Source: HXMU1428-3 sp965215715 (lineage in GTDB: Bacteria > Pseudomonadota > Alphaproteobacteria > Rhizobiales > HXMU1428-3). From it: a stretch of 64,000 nt of DNA. Position 1 is the stretch's first letter, and each line of letters begins with the position of its first letter. Of the stretch, positions 44,122 to 53,474 are shown one piece after another. The translations under genes and the position numbers were made by a program. The stretch is from the NCBI GenBank assembly GCA_965215715.1, contig OZ244129.1:2046001-2110000 (forward strand). The letters run 5' to 3'. The notes under the pieces were generated by a model. The model worked only from the letters and a program-made list of their open reading frames with translations, was not told where the DNA came from and did no database searches.

Positions 44122-45570
44122 TTAATCTAAATTATATTCCCGTCGTGGTAACTTATGCCTTGCAAGAGGATTATTTTCCGGTCTACCTACTGAAACATGT
44201 GGAGGTTTCCCTGGTGGATGATTAGCATCATTATGATATGGCCTATTGGTCTTTGGGTTTAAATAATCGCCTTTACCGTTTTTCGGATCAGGTCCTCTAG
44301 ACTTAAACCCTTTTTTCTGAAACATTTTGTTAATTTGACTTGCATTTTTTCCTTTAAAAGGGTTTGTTCCCAGACTACGGCCACTAAACAGTCCTTTTAG
44401 CCAATTAAAACCTCCGCTGATTCCTTGAGCGACAGGGCTAGCACCAGCGGCACCAAAGCCGTAGGTTGCAGCGAATTCACCTGTTATATCAAATAATTCA
44501 CCATTAGCCCCTTCTCTAAAGACGCCAAAATGAGTACCTGTATTCGTTTGAACCATTCCATAATGCTTATCCCCATACTTATTATACATATTCGCAAAGG
44601 CTGCTGAGATGGCACCATTGGCACAACTGCCCTTGGCAATGACAGCACCAGCGCAGCCGGCGGCGGCAACGATGGCGGTGTCGAGGTACATATTGCCTTG
44701 GCTAATGGTATCAGAGACAAAGCCTGTTAGCTTGCCAAGCACGCCGGTGGCAAAGCCTGCCAGGAAGCGGCCACCTCTGGCGGCAGTGGCGGCGCCGTTG
44801 ACCACGCCGTGGACAAGGGCCTGGCCAACCGGATTGAGATTGCCAATGTTTGAGCCGACAAATTTCCACACCCTGGGCATGACGAAGGCGAAGACGGCGG
44901 CCTGTAAGATCTCAGCTACTGAGCCACCACTGGCCGCTGCAAGACCAGCGGAGACGGCCGCACAAGTTACGCCGGCCGGGTTTGCACAGGCAATGATCTG
45001 GATAATCGCCCTCACAATGGGGTTTCTTAGCGCCTTCTTGAGCACGCGCCCTATCGCTTTGAACACCTTTTTGAAGAACTTGCCGACGGCCCTGAACAGC
45101 TTTTTAAAGAAGAAGCCGGTGGGGTCGGTGTAGCTTAAGGGATTGTTGAGCACGTAGGAGTAGCGGTTCCAGTTTTGTAGGTTATGGGTTTCTTGCACGT
45201 GTGGGTCAGCAGACAAGAAGCGGCCGAGCTCGGCGTCATAGACGCGCCCGTTCATGTGAACCAGGCCGACGCTGTCTAGTTGCTCGTGGCCAGTGAAGCC
45301 GCGGTTGGTGATGGTCGTGTTAAAGTTCACAATCGCGGTTTCGCTCAGCGGGGTCCAGTTGGTCTCGCGCCTCTTGCCCCAGGCGTCAAAGCTCATGCGC
45401 TGGATCACCGTGCCGGCCTCATCAGTGATGGCGTCAACCGAGCCCAGGTTATCGCGGTGCAAATAGTTGGTGGCCAGATTGCCAGCCCCGACTATCGGGC
45501 TGGTGCGTGTGACCACTGCAAAGTCGCCGATATAGTGCTTTTCTGTTGTTGTGCCGGTGCTGTCCAGCAT
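44122..45570 (-). CDS. Rhs repeat-associated core with C-terminal toxin tip (5'-truncated)
   Basis: A 482-residue fragment. The Rhs-associated core is visible: GFTGHEQLDSVGLVHMNGRVYDAELGRFLSADPHVQ and NRYSYVLNNPLSYTDPTG (about 93-155). A Gly/Ala-rich helical pre-toxin region follows, then a variable tip (about 400-482) rich in His, Lys, Arg and Pro. The Rhs reading frame continues upstream without a start codon to about 45659, where it ends at the degenerate tRNA sequence, so the large N-terminal shell is missing. The tip is probably a nuclease-type toxin but I cannot name it. Followed by an immunity-like gene. Confidence 0.8.
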   Translation of the reverse strand: MLDSTGTTTEKHYIGDFAVVTRTSPIVGAGNLATNYLHRDNLGSVDAITDEAGTVIQRMSFDAWGKRRETNWTPLSETAIVNFNTTITNRGFTGHEQLDSVGLVHMNGRVYDAELGRFLSADPHVQETHNLQNWNRYSYVLNNPLSYTDPTGFFFKKLFRAVGKFFKKVFKAIGRVLKKALRNPIVRAIIQIIACANPAGVTCAAVSAGLAAASGGSVAEILQAAVFAFVMPRVWKFVGSNIGNLNPVGQALVHGVVNGAATAARGGRFLAGFATGVLGKLTGFVSDTISQGNMYLDTAIVAAAGCAGAVIAKGSCANGAISAAFANMYNKYGDKHYGMVQTNTGTHFGVFREGANGELFDITGEFAATYGFGAAGASPVAQGISGGFNWLKGLFSGRSLGTNPFKGKNASQINKMFQKKGFKSRGPDPKNGKGDYLNPKTNRPYHNDANHPPGKPPHVSVGRPENNPLARHKLPRREYNLD

Positions 45571-45659
45571 CGTTTCATAAGAGCGCCCGGCTAGATAAAG
45601 CGTGGTTTTGGTGCCGGTGCTTGACTGGTCAACACGCTTATAGCGTTTGCGGTCCGGCC

Positions 45660-45704
45660 CATAACCTGAAGGTCGTAGATTCCAATCTTACCTTCGCAAC
45701 CAAA
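45660..45704. repeat. Degenerate third copy of the tRNA-fMet 3' end
   Basis: Matches the att repeat from the anticodon loop to CCA with about six substitutions. It marks the old right boundary of integration at this tRNA, and truncates the Rhs frame. Confidence 0.85.
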
Positions 45705-45769
45705 TCAGTCTTGCGATAAACATTACTGCTATCGTCCGTTGCGATGGAAAATGTGTGCTGATTGATTGT

Positions 45770-47173
45770 TTAGTGCCTGTTAAACGAGGGAGGGTATTTT
45801 TGTTTTAGTTTGCCCCATTGTTCGATTTGGCTCTCACGACCTATTTCTTTCGTAATATCATTCCACTGGCTGGCAGCATATTCCAATGCTTCCTTAGCTG
45901 TGACGTAGCCCTCATGGGCTGATAAGATTGCTTCTTGTAATGCTTGTATGTAACGCCCTTGCCCTTGGAGATAAAAATCAGGGATGGCATTGGTCATTGT
46001 TTGTTTATGGGCTTTAAGGAATGAAACTGTGTACACTTTTTTAATGGTGTAATCTGAGTAATGCTGCATCCTAAAGGGGTCAAAAAAGCCGTCTCTTCTT
46101 ACAGCCATGGTAGAGGTTTCATTTGTTGTGGCAAATAAAGTAAAAAGGTAAGCTAATTCTGGGTGCTTGGTATGTTTTGATACCACATAATTCCAGCCCC
46201 AGTTAAAATATGAAACACCTGGTGTTGGTGTGTGAACCATCTTGTTTTTAATTTGTGATTTGTCGCTATTGAAATATTTCTGTGAGCCTCCCCAACCAAT
46301 ATTAGCAAAGCAATTGCCTTTGCCATATTGTTTCCAGTTTTCAAACAATCCATTGGTGGTGGCTGATGGATGCTGGTGCTTGGTTGCAGATATCATCGCC
46401 TCCAGAGCTTTGACACCGGCTTCTTTGGCTATGTTGGGCTGTAAATTATCGTCTACGGGATAGGCTCCATTTGCGTGAAAGCGTATCCACCATTCCCAGA
46501 CCATGTAACGGGGCGTGCGAAACATACAGCCCCCATATTTATTCTCACCTGGGCGATGAAAGAATGCCATTAGTTCATCAAGCTCTTGCCAGTTTTTTGG
46601 GATTGATAATGGCCTGTTGTATTTTTTATGGAAACGTTCTTGCTCTTTGTCACTTTCTAGCCAAGCTTTATTATAGAACATGACATAAGTATCGCCATCG
46701 GTTTGATAGCCATATTTTTTGCCTTTGTAGTTGTCTCCTAAAGCATACAGAGATGGTTTATACCCAATGAGTGGCTCATATTTAGCTGCAAAATTAGACA
46801 AATCGTATAGGGCACCTGCTTCGACCAAATCGGGAATGCCAAACGTTGCAGGCAATGCAATGTCATAATCGGAAATATCTTGAGCGGCTCCGAGCATCAT
46901 CTTGGTGTTAATATCATCCACGGTGGTCTGCTGAAATGAGATTTGCACCCCGGTTTGTTTTGTAAAAGCTTCAGCAACAGGCTTGATATTTGTTAGTGAA
47001 CCTTCAGGATATAAAATGACAAGTGCAGTATTTTTCTTTAGCTGCATTTTTTTTACAGCATCTGCTATGAGATTTTCATTGTCAGAAGCACCTGCCTTGA
47101 CATTGCAGAATACAAAGATGGCAAAAAGGACTACAGAAACAGTAGAAAAGTTATTTTTAGCATAAGGGCGCAT
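45770..47173 (-). CDS. Extracellular solute-binding protein (family 1)
   Basis: A 467-residue periplasmic binding protein with a signal peptide (VVLFAIFVFCNVKAGA). LVILYPEGSLTNIKPVAEAFTKQTGVQISFQQTTVDDINTKMMLGAAQ and DIALPATFGIPDLVEAGALYDLSN are typical of sugar/polyol-type receptors. No ABC permease genes are adjacent. It is divergent from a sensor kinase, with 84 bp between start codons, which suggests that it serves as that kinase's periplasmic ligand receptor rather than in transport. Confidence 0.83.
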   Translation of the reverse strand: MRPYAKNNFSTVSVVLFAIFVFCNVKAGASDNENLIADAVKKMQLKKNTALVILYPEGSLTNIKPVAEAFTKQTGVQISFQQTTVDDINTKMMLGAAQDISDYDIALPATFGIPDLVEAGALYDLSNFAAKYEPLIGYKPSLYALGDNYKGKKYGYQTDGDTYVMFYNKAWLESDKEQERFHKKYNRPLSIPKNWQELDELMAFFHRPGENKYGGCMFRTPRYMVWEWWIRFHANGAYPVDDNLQPNIAKEAGVKALEAMISATKHQHPSATTNGLFENWKQYGKGNCFANIGWGGSQKYFNSDKSQIKNKMVHTPTPGVSYFNWGWNYVVSKHTKHPELAYLFTLFATTNETSTMAVRRDGFFDPFRMQHYSDYTIKKVYTVSFLKAHKQTMTNAIPDFYLQGQGRYIQALQEAILSAHEGYVTAKEALEYAASQWNDITKEIGRESQIEQWGKLKQKYPPSFNRH

Positions 47174-47257
47174 AGCGATTAGTTTCTAATTTGATAGACA
47201 AGCAATGAATGATTTTAGTATCTTATGTGCGATTCGGGCAATGTAAACGGTGACATT

Positions 47258-49588
47258 ATGATATCTCTTAGCCGTGTTCAGTCTAGTATCACTTTAAAAC
47301 TACTTTTAACGTTTCTTGTCGTTATATTGTTGTCTTTTGCAGTGTTAGTGTTCACTCTGGCGACTTTAAATAACACTCAAACGGTGCAAGAGCGGTTGAC
47401 GAAACAGGCTCTTCCTCTTTTGAGTGCCTCACAAGAGCTTTCAAAATCTATCAACGAATATACAATTCTTGTAGAACGCGTTTCTATTGCTAATGTTGCA
47501 AATACAGATTTGATCAATGCGATTGGGCAACAAGAAAAACTCATTTATGAGAGCCTTTCAAACCTCAAAAAGTTTGTAAAAGATGAAGTTAATAGTGACA
47601 CGATTGAAGCCCAGCTTACTAAAATTCTAGCTGGTTCAAATGAATTGCAAACATTGATATTTTCTCAATATCCCGAACAAACCAAATTCGTAAAAAACGC
47701 AAGTAATGCCATTAAAAAATCAGTCAAAAATATTCGTAGGGAATTACAGCGTTTCAGAATCATATCCAAAACCACTGATATGAATACTCAAAGGGTGATG
47801 GTTTCTATTGAGGACCAACTCACAAATATTAATGAGGTTGCAGGTCAGTATAACCAAAATATGAACAAAGCAGAGTTAGAACGGCTTAAGACAAGTTATA
47901 TCTTGGCAATTAAAAAAATCACTCAACAATTACTGCTTCTAAAAAACAGCAATCTGCGAAAAAGTTTAGCTAACGAGACGAACTTACTTTTTGAACAGTC
48001 AACGCAAAAAAATGGTTTTTTTTCACATGCCTTCTCACTTAGAGAAAGCCATGGCTTTGTTGAAACAATCATTCAACAAAACAGTGACCGAGAAAAAGAA
48101 ATCAATTCGCACCTTGTTCAATTGCTTGATAAATCTAGTCGCAATGCGGACATAGAATTAAAAAAATTCCATACAATAATTGACAAAAACATCATCCTGG
48201 TTGTTGTTGCGATGGTTGCAATGGTCTTGTTGTCTGGGGCGGCTCTTTATTTTTATATCATTCCTAAAATTACCCGTCGTTTGTACCGTTTAGCCAACAG
48301 CACAAGGCTTGTTTCTTCAGGCCATTATGACATCGAAATCAATACATCAGGCACAGATGAAATTTCTGAAATGGCTCAAGCCTTAGATGGGTTTAAGCAT
48401 TCATTGATTGAAAAAAGAAAAGCTGATCAAAATTTAAAAGATCGTGAAATACGGCTTCGAAACATTATCGATAATGCGGTTGATGGTTTAATCACTATCA
48501 ATAATAAGGGGCTTATAGAAAGCTTTAACGCGGCGTGTGAAGACATTTTTGGTTATACTGCTAGGGAAGTTGTTGGGAAAAATGTGAGCATACTTATGCC
48601 TCTTCCTCATCAGGAAAAACATGATGAGTATATCAATAACTACAAAGCGACAGGACAAAAGAAAATTCTTGGAATTGGTCGCGAGGTTGTTGGTAGACGC
48701 AAAAACGGTAGCACATTTCCGCTGGACATATCGGTTAGCAAAGTAAGCTTGGTCGATGGGATTATATATAGTGGTATTGTTCGCGATATTACTGAACAAA
48801 AAAAACGTTCTGAAGAACTAAGTTTATCAGTTGAGGAATTAACACGGTCAAATAAAGATTTAGAGCGCTTTGCACATGCGGCTTCTCACGACTTGCAAGA
48901 GCCATTGCGCATGGTTGCCAGCTCTTGTGATCTGCTGGAGCGCAGGTATTCGGATCAATTAGATGATCTTGGGCGTGAGTTTTTGGGGTATGCGAAAGAT
49001 GGGGCCAAACGCATGCAGCATCTTATCGGTGATATTTTGCAATTTTCACGGCTTGAGACCAATCGGTTAGAATTTGAAATGATCGATTTAAATGAGACTT
49101 TGAAACACATTCATGTTGATTTGAAACAAATTATTGAAGAGCGAAATGTCAAAATAATTTCCGATGAGCTGCCGGAGTTAAGAACGCAATCGACATATAT
49201 AAAAATGGTCATGCAGAATTTAATTCATAATGCCATCAAATTTAATAAAAGTGAGCGCCCAACCATTATGATCACTCATAAACAAGGACATGGTTTTCAT
49301 AAACTTTCTTTTTCTGACAATGGCATTGGTATTCATCAGCAGCATAAAAACAAAATATTTGATATGTTCACCCAACTGAATAGAAAAGATGAATTTCCCG
49401 GAAGCGGTATTGGTTTATCTGTGGTTAGAAAAATTATTGAGATGCATAAAGGGAAAATTTGGGTTGAAGGCAATCATAAGGGACAGTGCGGAACAACGAT
49501 ATCTTTCCAAATACCTTTTGTGTCTGTGTTACAAGATGGAATCGTAACAAATAAAATAAATCACGATGAAGATGTGATTTGGAATTGA
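47258..49588 (+). CDS. Membrane PAS-domain sensor histidine kinase
   Basis: A 776-residue kinase. TM1 (LKLLLTFLVVILLSFAVLVF) and TM2 (IILVVVAMVAMVLLSGAALYFY) frame a ~280-residue helical periplasmic domain. HAMP, a PAS domain (IIDNAVDGLITINNKGLIESFN ... GIVRDITEQK), HisKA with H in AASHDLQEPLR, and HATPase (NLIHNAIKFNKSERP, GSGIGLSVVRKIIEMHKG) follow. GGTGA four bases before ATG 47258 favours that start over 47225. It likely signals to the single-domain regulator 215 bp downstream. Confidence 0.87.
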   Translation: MISLSRVQSSITLKLLLTFLVVILLSFAVLVFTLATLNNTQTVQERLTKQALPLLSASQELSKSINEYTILVERVSIANVANTDLINAIGQQEKLIYESLSNLKKFVKDEVNSDTIEAQLTKILAGSNELQTLIFSQYPEQTKFVKNASNAIKKSVKNIRRELQRFRIISKTTDMNTQRVMVSIEDQLTNINEVAGQYNQNMNKAELERLKTSYILAIKKITQQLLLLKNSNLRKSLANETNLLFEQSTQKNGFFSHAFSLRESHGFVETIIQQNSDREKEINSHLVQLLDKSSRNADIELKKFHTIIDKNIILVVVAMVAMVLLSGAALYFYIIPKITRRLYRLANSTRLVSSGHYDIEINTSGTDEISEMAQALDGFKHSLIEKRKADQNLKDREIRLRNIIDNAVDGLITINNKGLIESFNAACEDIFGYTAREVVGKNVSILMPLPHQEKHDEYINNYKATGQKKILGIGREVVGRRKNGSTFPLDISVSKVSLVDGIIYSGIVRDITEQKKRSEELSLSVEELTRSNKDLERFAHAASHDLQEPLRMVASSCDLLERRYSDQLDDLGREFLGYAKDGAKRMQHLIGDILQFSRLETNRLEFEMIDLNETLKHIHVDLKQIIEERNVKIISDELPELRTQSTYIKMVMQNLIHNAIKFNKSERPTIMITHKQGHGFHKLSFSDNGIGIHQQHKNKIFDMFTQLNRKDEFPGSGIGLSVVRKIIEMHKGKIWVEGNHKGQCGTTISFQIPFVSVLQDGIVTNKINHDEDVIWN

Positions 49589-49803
49589 AAATAAAATAAT
49601 TTCTCAAGTAATTATCAGAGACAAATGGAATGTTTTAGGAATTTTTTTTATCAACTTTGAGCGATAAAGGTTTTAAGTTTTTAAAGTAAGATTGCGAATA
49701 AAGAGCTTGTTGGAAAAGGATTATTTGATTGTATTGGCCAAAAAAAATCTCTAAAATTATCAATGCTAAAATCTGACAATTAAGCACTAAGCGGGTAATA
49801 AAT

Positions 49804-50247
49804 ATGGATGAATCACAAATCAGGGCTTTGATCAATGTTCTGTTGATTGAAGATAATATAGCTGATGTCAGACTAACAGAAGAAGCTTTTAAAGAAGAAA
49901 AGATAAGTGTTGAGCTTGATGCTGTGTTAGATGGAGAGGCGGCTCTGAATTATTTATTCAAGAGGAAAGAATATAGTTCCGCCAAGACACCTGATTTAAT
50001 TATTCTAGATCTTAATTTACCCAAGATAAACGGTCACGAGATTCTTAAACAGATTAAAGAGGACAGCCTTTTAAGAACTATTCCTGTCGTGATTCTAACT
50101 TCTTCTCAATCTGAAGAAGATATTTTTCGCAGTTATGAATTGCAAGCAAATTGCTATATTAAAAAACCTCTTGATCTTGATGGTTTCAAACAAGTGGTTA
50201 GGAGCATCGACCAATTTTGGTTTACGGTTGTGAAGTTACCTCATTAA
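49804..50247 (+). CDS. Single-domain response regulator (Rcp1-like)
   Basis: A 147-residue receiver with no output domain: NVLLIEDNIADVRLTEEAF, the phosphorylatable Asp in DLIILDLNLPKINGHEILKQIK, VVILTSSQSEEDI and CYIKKPLDLDGF. Rcp1-type receivers pass phosphate to other proteins or act by direct contact. Downstream of the PAS kinase, so probably its partner. Confidence 0.88.
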   Translation: MDESQIRALINVLLIEDNIADVRLTEEAFKEEKISVELDAVLDGEAALNYLFKRKEYSSAKTPDLIILDLNLPKINGHEILKQIKEDSLLRTIPVVILTSSQSEEDIFRSYELQANCYIKKPLDLDGFKQVVRSIDQFWFTVVKLPH

Positions 50248-50280
50248 AAATATGATTCTGTCCGTTTGTGGCGCATGGCT

Positions 50281-50480
50281 TTAGGCATCTGTTGCTTTCT
50301 TCAAAGCTTTGGACTGTTCTCTGGCTTCCAGGCGACGTTGCTTTTCTTGTTCATAATCAATAAGCACCAGCTTGCCATCCCGATAAGCAAAAAGCAGCAC
50401 CGCCCTTGCTCTATTTTTTGTTGGCCTTCACCAGTCATGGTGTGGACATTGAAACCAGGTTTATAATCTTTGTCAGACAT
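50281..50480 (-). pseudogene. Small conserved-looking protein (~66 aa), single-base frameshift
   Basis: Opens MSDKDYKPGFNVHTMTGEGQQK, then after a break in a six-A run (minus strand) continues ARAVLLFAYRDGKLVLIDYEQEKQRRLEAREQSKALKKATDA to a stop at 50281. The 200-bp span is one base short of 67 codons. Restoring one A gives a charged, helical 66-residue protein of unknown function. The break may be a sequencing error. Confidence 0.55.
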
Positions 50481-50649
50481 GAACTGTCTCCTTGAAATTG
50501 GCTAAAATCCGCACAACAGCTCACACCTTCATAAAAGTGTGTTTTTAATTCCATTTCCTTGTTTACCAATTTTTTACTTTCCAGCAAATTTCTGATCACC
50601 CTGGCGCGATTAATGTGGCTCCATCATACAAAACAGATGGAGATTTCAC

Positions 50650-51138
50650 ATGAGAAAAATGACGATTATTGCAGCGCTAGGCTTCCTTGTAAGTTCAGTG
50701 AGTTTTGCAAATGCAGCCAACATTGTAGAAACCGCGCAAAAGGCTGGAACATTTAATACGCTAATTGCAGCTGCAAAAGCTGCAGGACTTGCTGGAACAT
50801 TGGCGGAAGGGAAAAATCTTACCGTTTTTGCCCCGACAGATGAAGCTTTTGCCGCCCTTCCAGAAGGCACAGTTGAAAACCTTTTAAAGCCTGAAAACAA
50901 AGACCAGCTGGTTGCTATTCTTTCTTATCACGTATTACCAAGAGAACTTACATCAAACCAATTGCCTGGGCGTACCATTCACGTCAAAACAGTGAAATCG
51001 GGCGGTGACAAAATGTTGTCTGTCGAAAAATCTGGCTCTGGCGTTACTGTTGACCAATCAAATGTGGTGTCTGCCGATATTCGTGCAAGCAATGGTATTA
51101 TCCATGTCATCGATAAGGTTTTAATGCCTGCTAAGTAA
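50650..51138 (+). CDS. Secreted fasciclin-domain protein
   Basis: A 162-residue exported protein with a signal peptide (IIAALGFLVSSVSFANA). A single FAS1 domain has FNTLIAAAKAAGLAGTL, NLTVFAPTDEAFAALPEGTVENLL, ILSYHVLP and GIIHVIDKVLMP. Bacterial FAS1 proteins are surface or periplasmic adhesion-like and several are induced by oxidative stress. It precedes the two-component pair and lipid operon; a strong terminator follows, so it is its own unit. Confidence 0.92.
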   Translation: MRKMTIIAALGFLVSSVSFANAANIVETAQKAGTFNTLIAAAKAAGLAGTLAEGKNLTVFAPTDEAFAALPEGTVENLLKPENKDQLVAILSYHVLPRELTSNQLPGRTIHVKTVKSGGDKMLSVEKSGSGVTVDQSNVVSADIRASNGIIHVIDKVLMPAK

Positions 51139-51218
51139 ACGTTTCAATGATCGAATAGGGCAAGTTTTATAACTCCTCAATATCCCGTGCCCTCCAAAAT
51201 AAAACTTGTCCTTAGACT

Positions 51219-51254
51219 GAACCACTGCATTCAAACATATGCAGTGGTTCTTTT
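51219..51254 (+). terminator. Rho-independent terminator after the fasciclin gene
   Basis: Perfect 12-bp stem GAACCACTGCAT / ATGCAGTGGTTC with an 8-base loop, then TTTT. Confidence 0.92.
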
Positions 51255-51350
51255 AACCATTTTCCATATGAATTTTTGAATATTTACAAACAAACCTGGA
51301 GATTGATTTTGCGATGTGATCTACTAAATGGTGTTGATGGAAGGTTTTCT

Positions 51351-52028
51351 ATGAAGATATTATTGATCGAAGATGACCTGCAGTTACAAGATTTTATTGC
51401 CAATGGCTTGAAAGAAACAGGACATGTGGTTGATTGTACTGGTGATGGCAAAGATGGGCTATTTCTTGCCACAACAGAAACCTATGATGTTTTGATCATT
51501 GATCGAATGCTGCCCTCACTTGATGGCCTTACAATTTTAAAAACATTGCGCGGGGCTGAAAACAATGTCCCTGTACTGATCCTAAGTGCATTGGGGGCTG
51601 TTGATGATCGTGTCAATGGGTTAAAAGCAGGCGGTGATGATTACCTGATTAAGCCGTTTGCATTTTCTGAACTGCTTGCAAGGATAGAGGTGCTTTATCG
51701 GCGCAGCGCGCTGGATACAGGGCGACAAGAAACACAATTACGCGCCGGCCAACTTGAGATTGACTTGCTTGGCCGCCGGGTGAGTGTAAATGGCAAAGAC
51801 ATTTCGCTTCAAACACGTGAATTTAACCTCCTTGAATACCTTATGAAACATAAGGGGCAAGTGGTAACACGCACAATGCTGCTGGAGCATGTTTGGGACT
51901 ATCACTTTGACCCTCAAAGCAAAGTGATTGATGTGCACATCTCGCGCCTGCGCAAAAAAATCGGCGATCGAGAGGGAGACATCATTAAAACAGTGCGCGG
52001 TGCGGGGTATATTATTGGTGAGCGTTAA
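51351..52028 (+). CDS. OmpR/PhoB-type response regulator
   Basis: A 225-residue regulator. The receiver has MKILLIEDDLQLQDF, Asp in VLIIDRMLPSLDGLTILK, and GGDDYLIKPFAFSELLARIE. The winged-helix output domain has REFNLLEYLMKHKGQVVTRTMLLEHVWDYHFDPQSKVIDVHISRLRKKIG. GGAAGG just before 51351 fixes the start. The partner kinase gene starts inside its last codons (GTG overlapping the stop). Confidence 0.92.
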   Translation: MKILLIEDDLQLQDFIANGLKETGHVVDCTGDGKDGLFLATTETYDVLIIDRMLPSLDGLTILKTLRGAENNVPVLILSALGAVDDRVNGLKAGGDDYLIKPFAFSELLARIEVLYRRSALDTGRQETQLRAGQLEIDLLGRRVSVNGKDISLQTREFNLLEYLMKHKGQVVTRTMLLEHVWDYHFDPQSKVIDVHISRLRKKIGDREGDIIKTVRGAGYIIGER

Positions 52029-53382
52029 ACGAAATTATTATTCAAGCTCAAGCTTTAAAATTGCCGCCCTGTTTACCGCTCTGCTTGGCGCATCAGCCAT
52101 TTTACTTGGCATGTATCTTTATGAATTTAGCCGTCAAACGTTTATCCAAGAAACAGAAGCGGCAATTGATATAGAAATTGAACATATCCTAGAGGTTTTT
52201 GCCAACAAAGATCGCCAACAACGTATTGCCTATATCAAAAAACGCTCTGAAAATTCGGTTAACCCAATTTATTTTTTTCAAGACAAAGACAACCGACCTT
52301 TGGCTGGCAATATGAAGGTTTTGCCTTCTAATCTTAAATCGATAAGTGAGGGAACCTTAGGGTTTAAATTGAATATAGGAGAAACAGCTAGAGAATTTGG
52401 TGCCAAAATTCACCCCTTCTCAGACGGATCTCGTTTGCTCATTGCCAGAGACATCGATCAAATTAGCAAACGCAACAACACTTTAAAGTGGTTTAGCATT
52501 CTGATCCTTGTGCTGATGTTAAGCGTTGTTTTTGTAAGCTTTTTTATCAGCACCTTTGTTGTCAGACGCATTAACATAATAGGACAAACGGCCCAGAATA
52601 TTATGGCCACGGGCGATCTGTCTCAACGCATTTCAATTGACAGCAATTGGGATGACCTTAGCAACTTGGCTCAAACTTTAAATGAGATGTTAACGCGCAT
52701 TGAAACCTTGATGATTGGGATTAGAGATGTAAGCGATAACATTGCCCATGATTTAAGAACCCCGCTGGCTCGTTTAAGAAGCCAACTTGAGGCGGCGAGC
52801 CAAAAACCTCTTCAAGGTCACGAAATTGATACTTTATTAAAAGAAACAGACGAACTTTTGGGCATTTTCAATGCTTTGTTACGCATTTCCCATATCGAAA
52901 AAGACAGCAAAAAATTTGAATTTCAACCCACTTCGTTGAAAACAATTCTGGAAGATGTGGTTGAGCTTTATGAACCTTTGGCTGAAGAAAAAGCGTTGAC
53001 AATCAAAACGCAATTTATGGACTTGGCCCCTATCAAAGTCTCTAACCATTTAATCTTTCAGATGACAGCCAACCTGCTGGATAATGCATTAAAATATTCT
53101 CCAGAGGCGAGCGAAATCATGCTCGAATTGTTAAGCAAACCTGATTACCAATTAATACGCATAACAGACCAAGGCATTGGTATTGAAGCTGGCGAGCGGG
53201 AGAAAGTTTTTGATCGCTTTTATCGATCAGATAAAAGCCGGCACACTGAAGGCAACGGGCTTGGTCTCAGTTTGGTTAAGGCGGCCCTCACTTTGCATAA
53301 AGGCGAAATAAAGTTTAAGGACAATCACCCTGGCCTGATTGTTGAACTTTACCTCCCCTCAATCGTTGGGGAACAAGCTTAG
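52018..53382 (+). CDS. Membrane sensor histidine kinase (EnvZ-type)
   Basis: A 454-residue kinase with two TM helices (FKIAALFTALLGASAILLGMYLY and FSILILVLMLSVVFVSFFIS) around a ~130-residue sensor domain. HAMP, HisKA (NIAHDLRTPLARLRSQLE) and HATPase (NLLDNALKYSPEASEI, GNGLGLSLVKAALTLHKG) follow. GTG at 52018 overlaps the regulator stop (GTGAGCGTTAA), a tightly coupled pair. The downstream lipid operon is the nearest candidate target. Confidence 0.9.
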   Translation: MSVKRNYYSSSSFKIAALFTALLGASAILLGMYLYEFSRQTFIQETEAAIDIEIEHILEVFANKDRQQRIAYIKKRSENSVNPIYFFQDKDNRPLAGNMKVLPSNLKSISEGTLGFKLNIGETAREFGAKIHPFSDGSRLLIARDIDQISKRNNTLKWFSILILVLMLSVVFVSFFISTFVVRRINIIGQTAQNIMATGDLSQRISIDSNWDDLSNLAQTLNEMLTRIETLMIGIRDVSDNIAHDLRTPLARLRSQLEAASQKPLQGHEIDTLLKETDELLGIFNALLRISHIEKDSKKFEFQPTSLKTILEDVVELYEPLAEEKALTIKTQFMDLAPIKVSNHLIFQMTANLLDNALKYSPEASEIMLELLSKPDYQLIRITDQGIGIEAGEREKVFDRFYRSDKSRHTEGNGLGLSLVKAALTLHKGEIKFKDNHPGLIVELYLPSIVGEQA

Positions 53383-53474
53383 GTAAACTTTTTGTAACCT
53401 TTGCTCAATCTCAGAGTAATCTGAACCTCTCTAGAGTTTATGGAGAGAAGAAAGTTTATACGTTGGAAGGGGTT

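Larger units (their letters stand above)
42732..45704. mobile_element. Decayed second element in the same tRNA site
   Basis: Lies between the intact attR and a degenerate third copy of the tRNA 3' end. It contains gene fragments (MshEN domain, higA remnant, Rhs C-terminus) and no integrase. I infer an older insertion that lost its mobility genes. Confidence 0.6.

Noticed and set aside
44122..45570. Rhs fragment as a complete gene starting at 45570
   Set aside because: The Rhs frame is coding upstream of that ATG as far as the tRNA remnant, so the ATG is internal and the gene is 5'-truncated.
45660..45704. Functional tRNA gene
   Set aside because: Degenerate 3' half only, with substitutions in the TpsiC arm.
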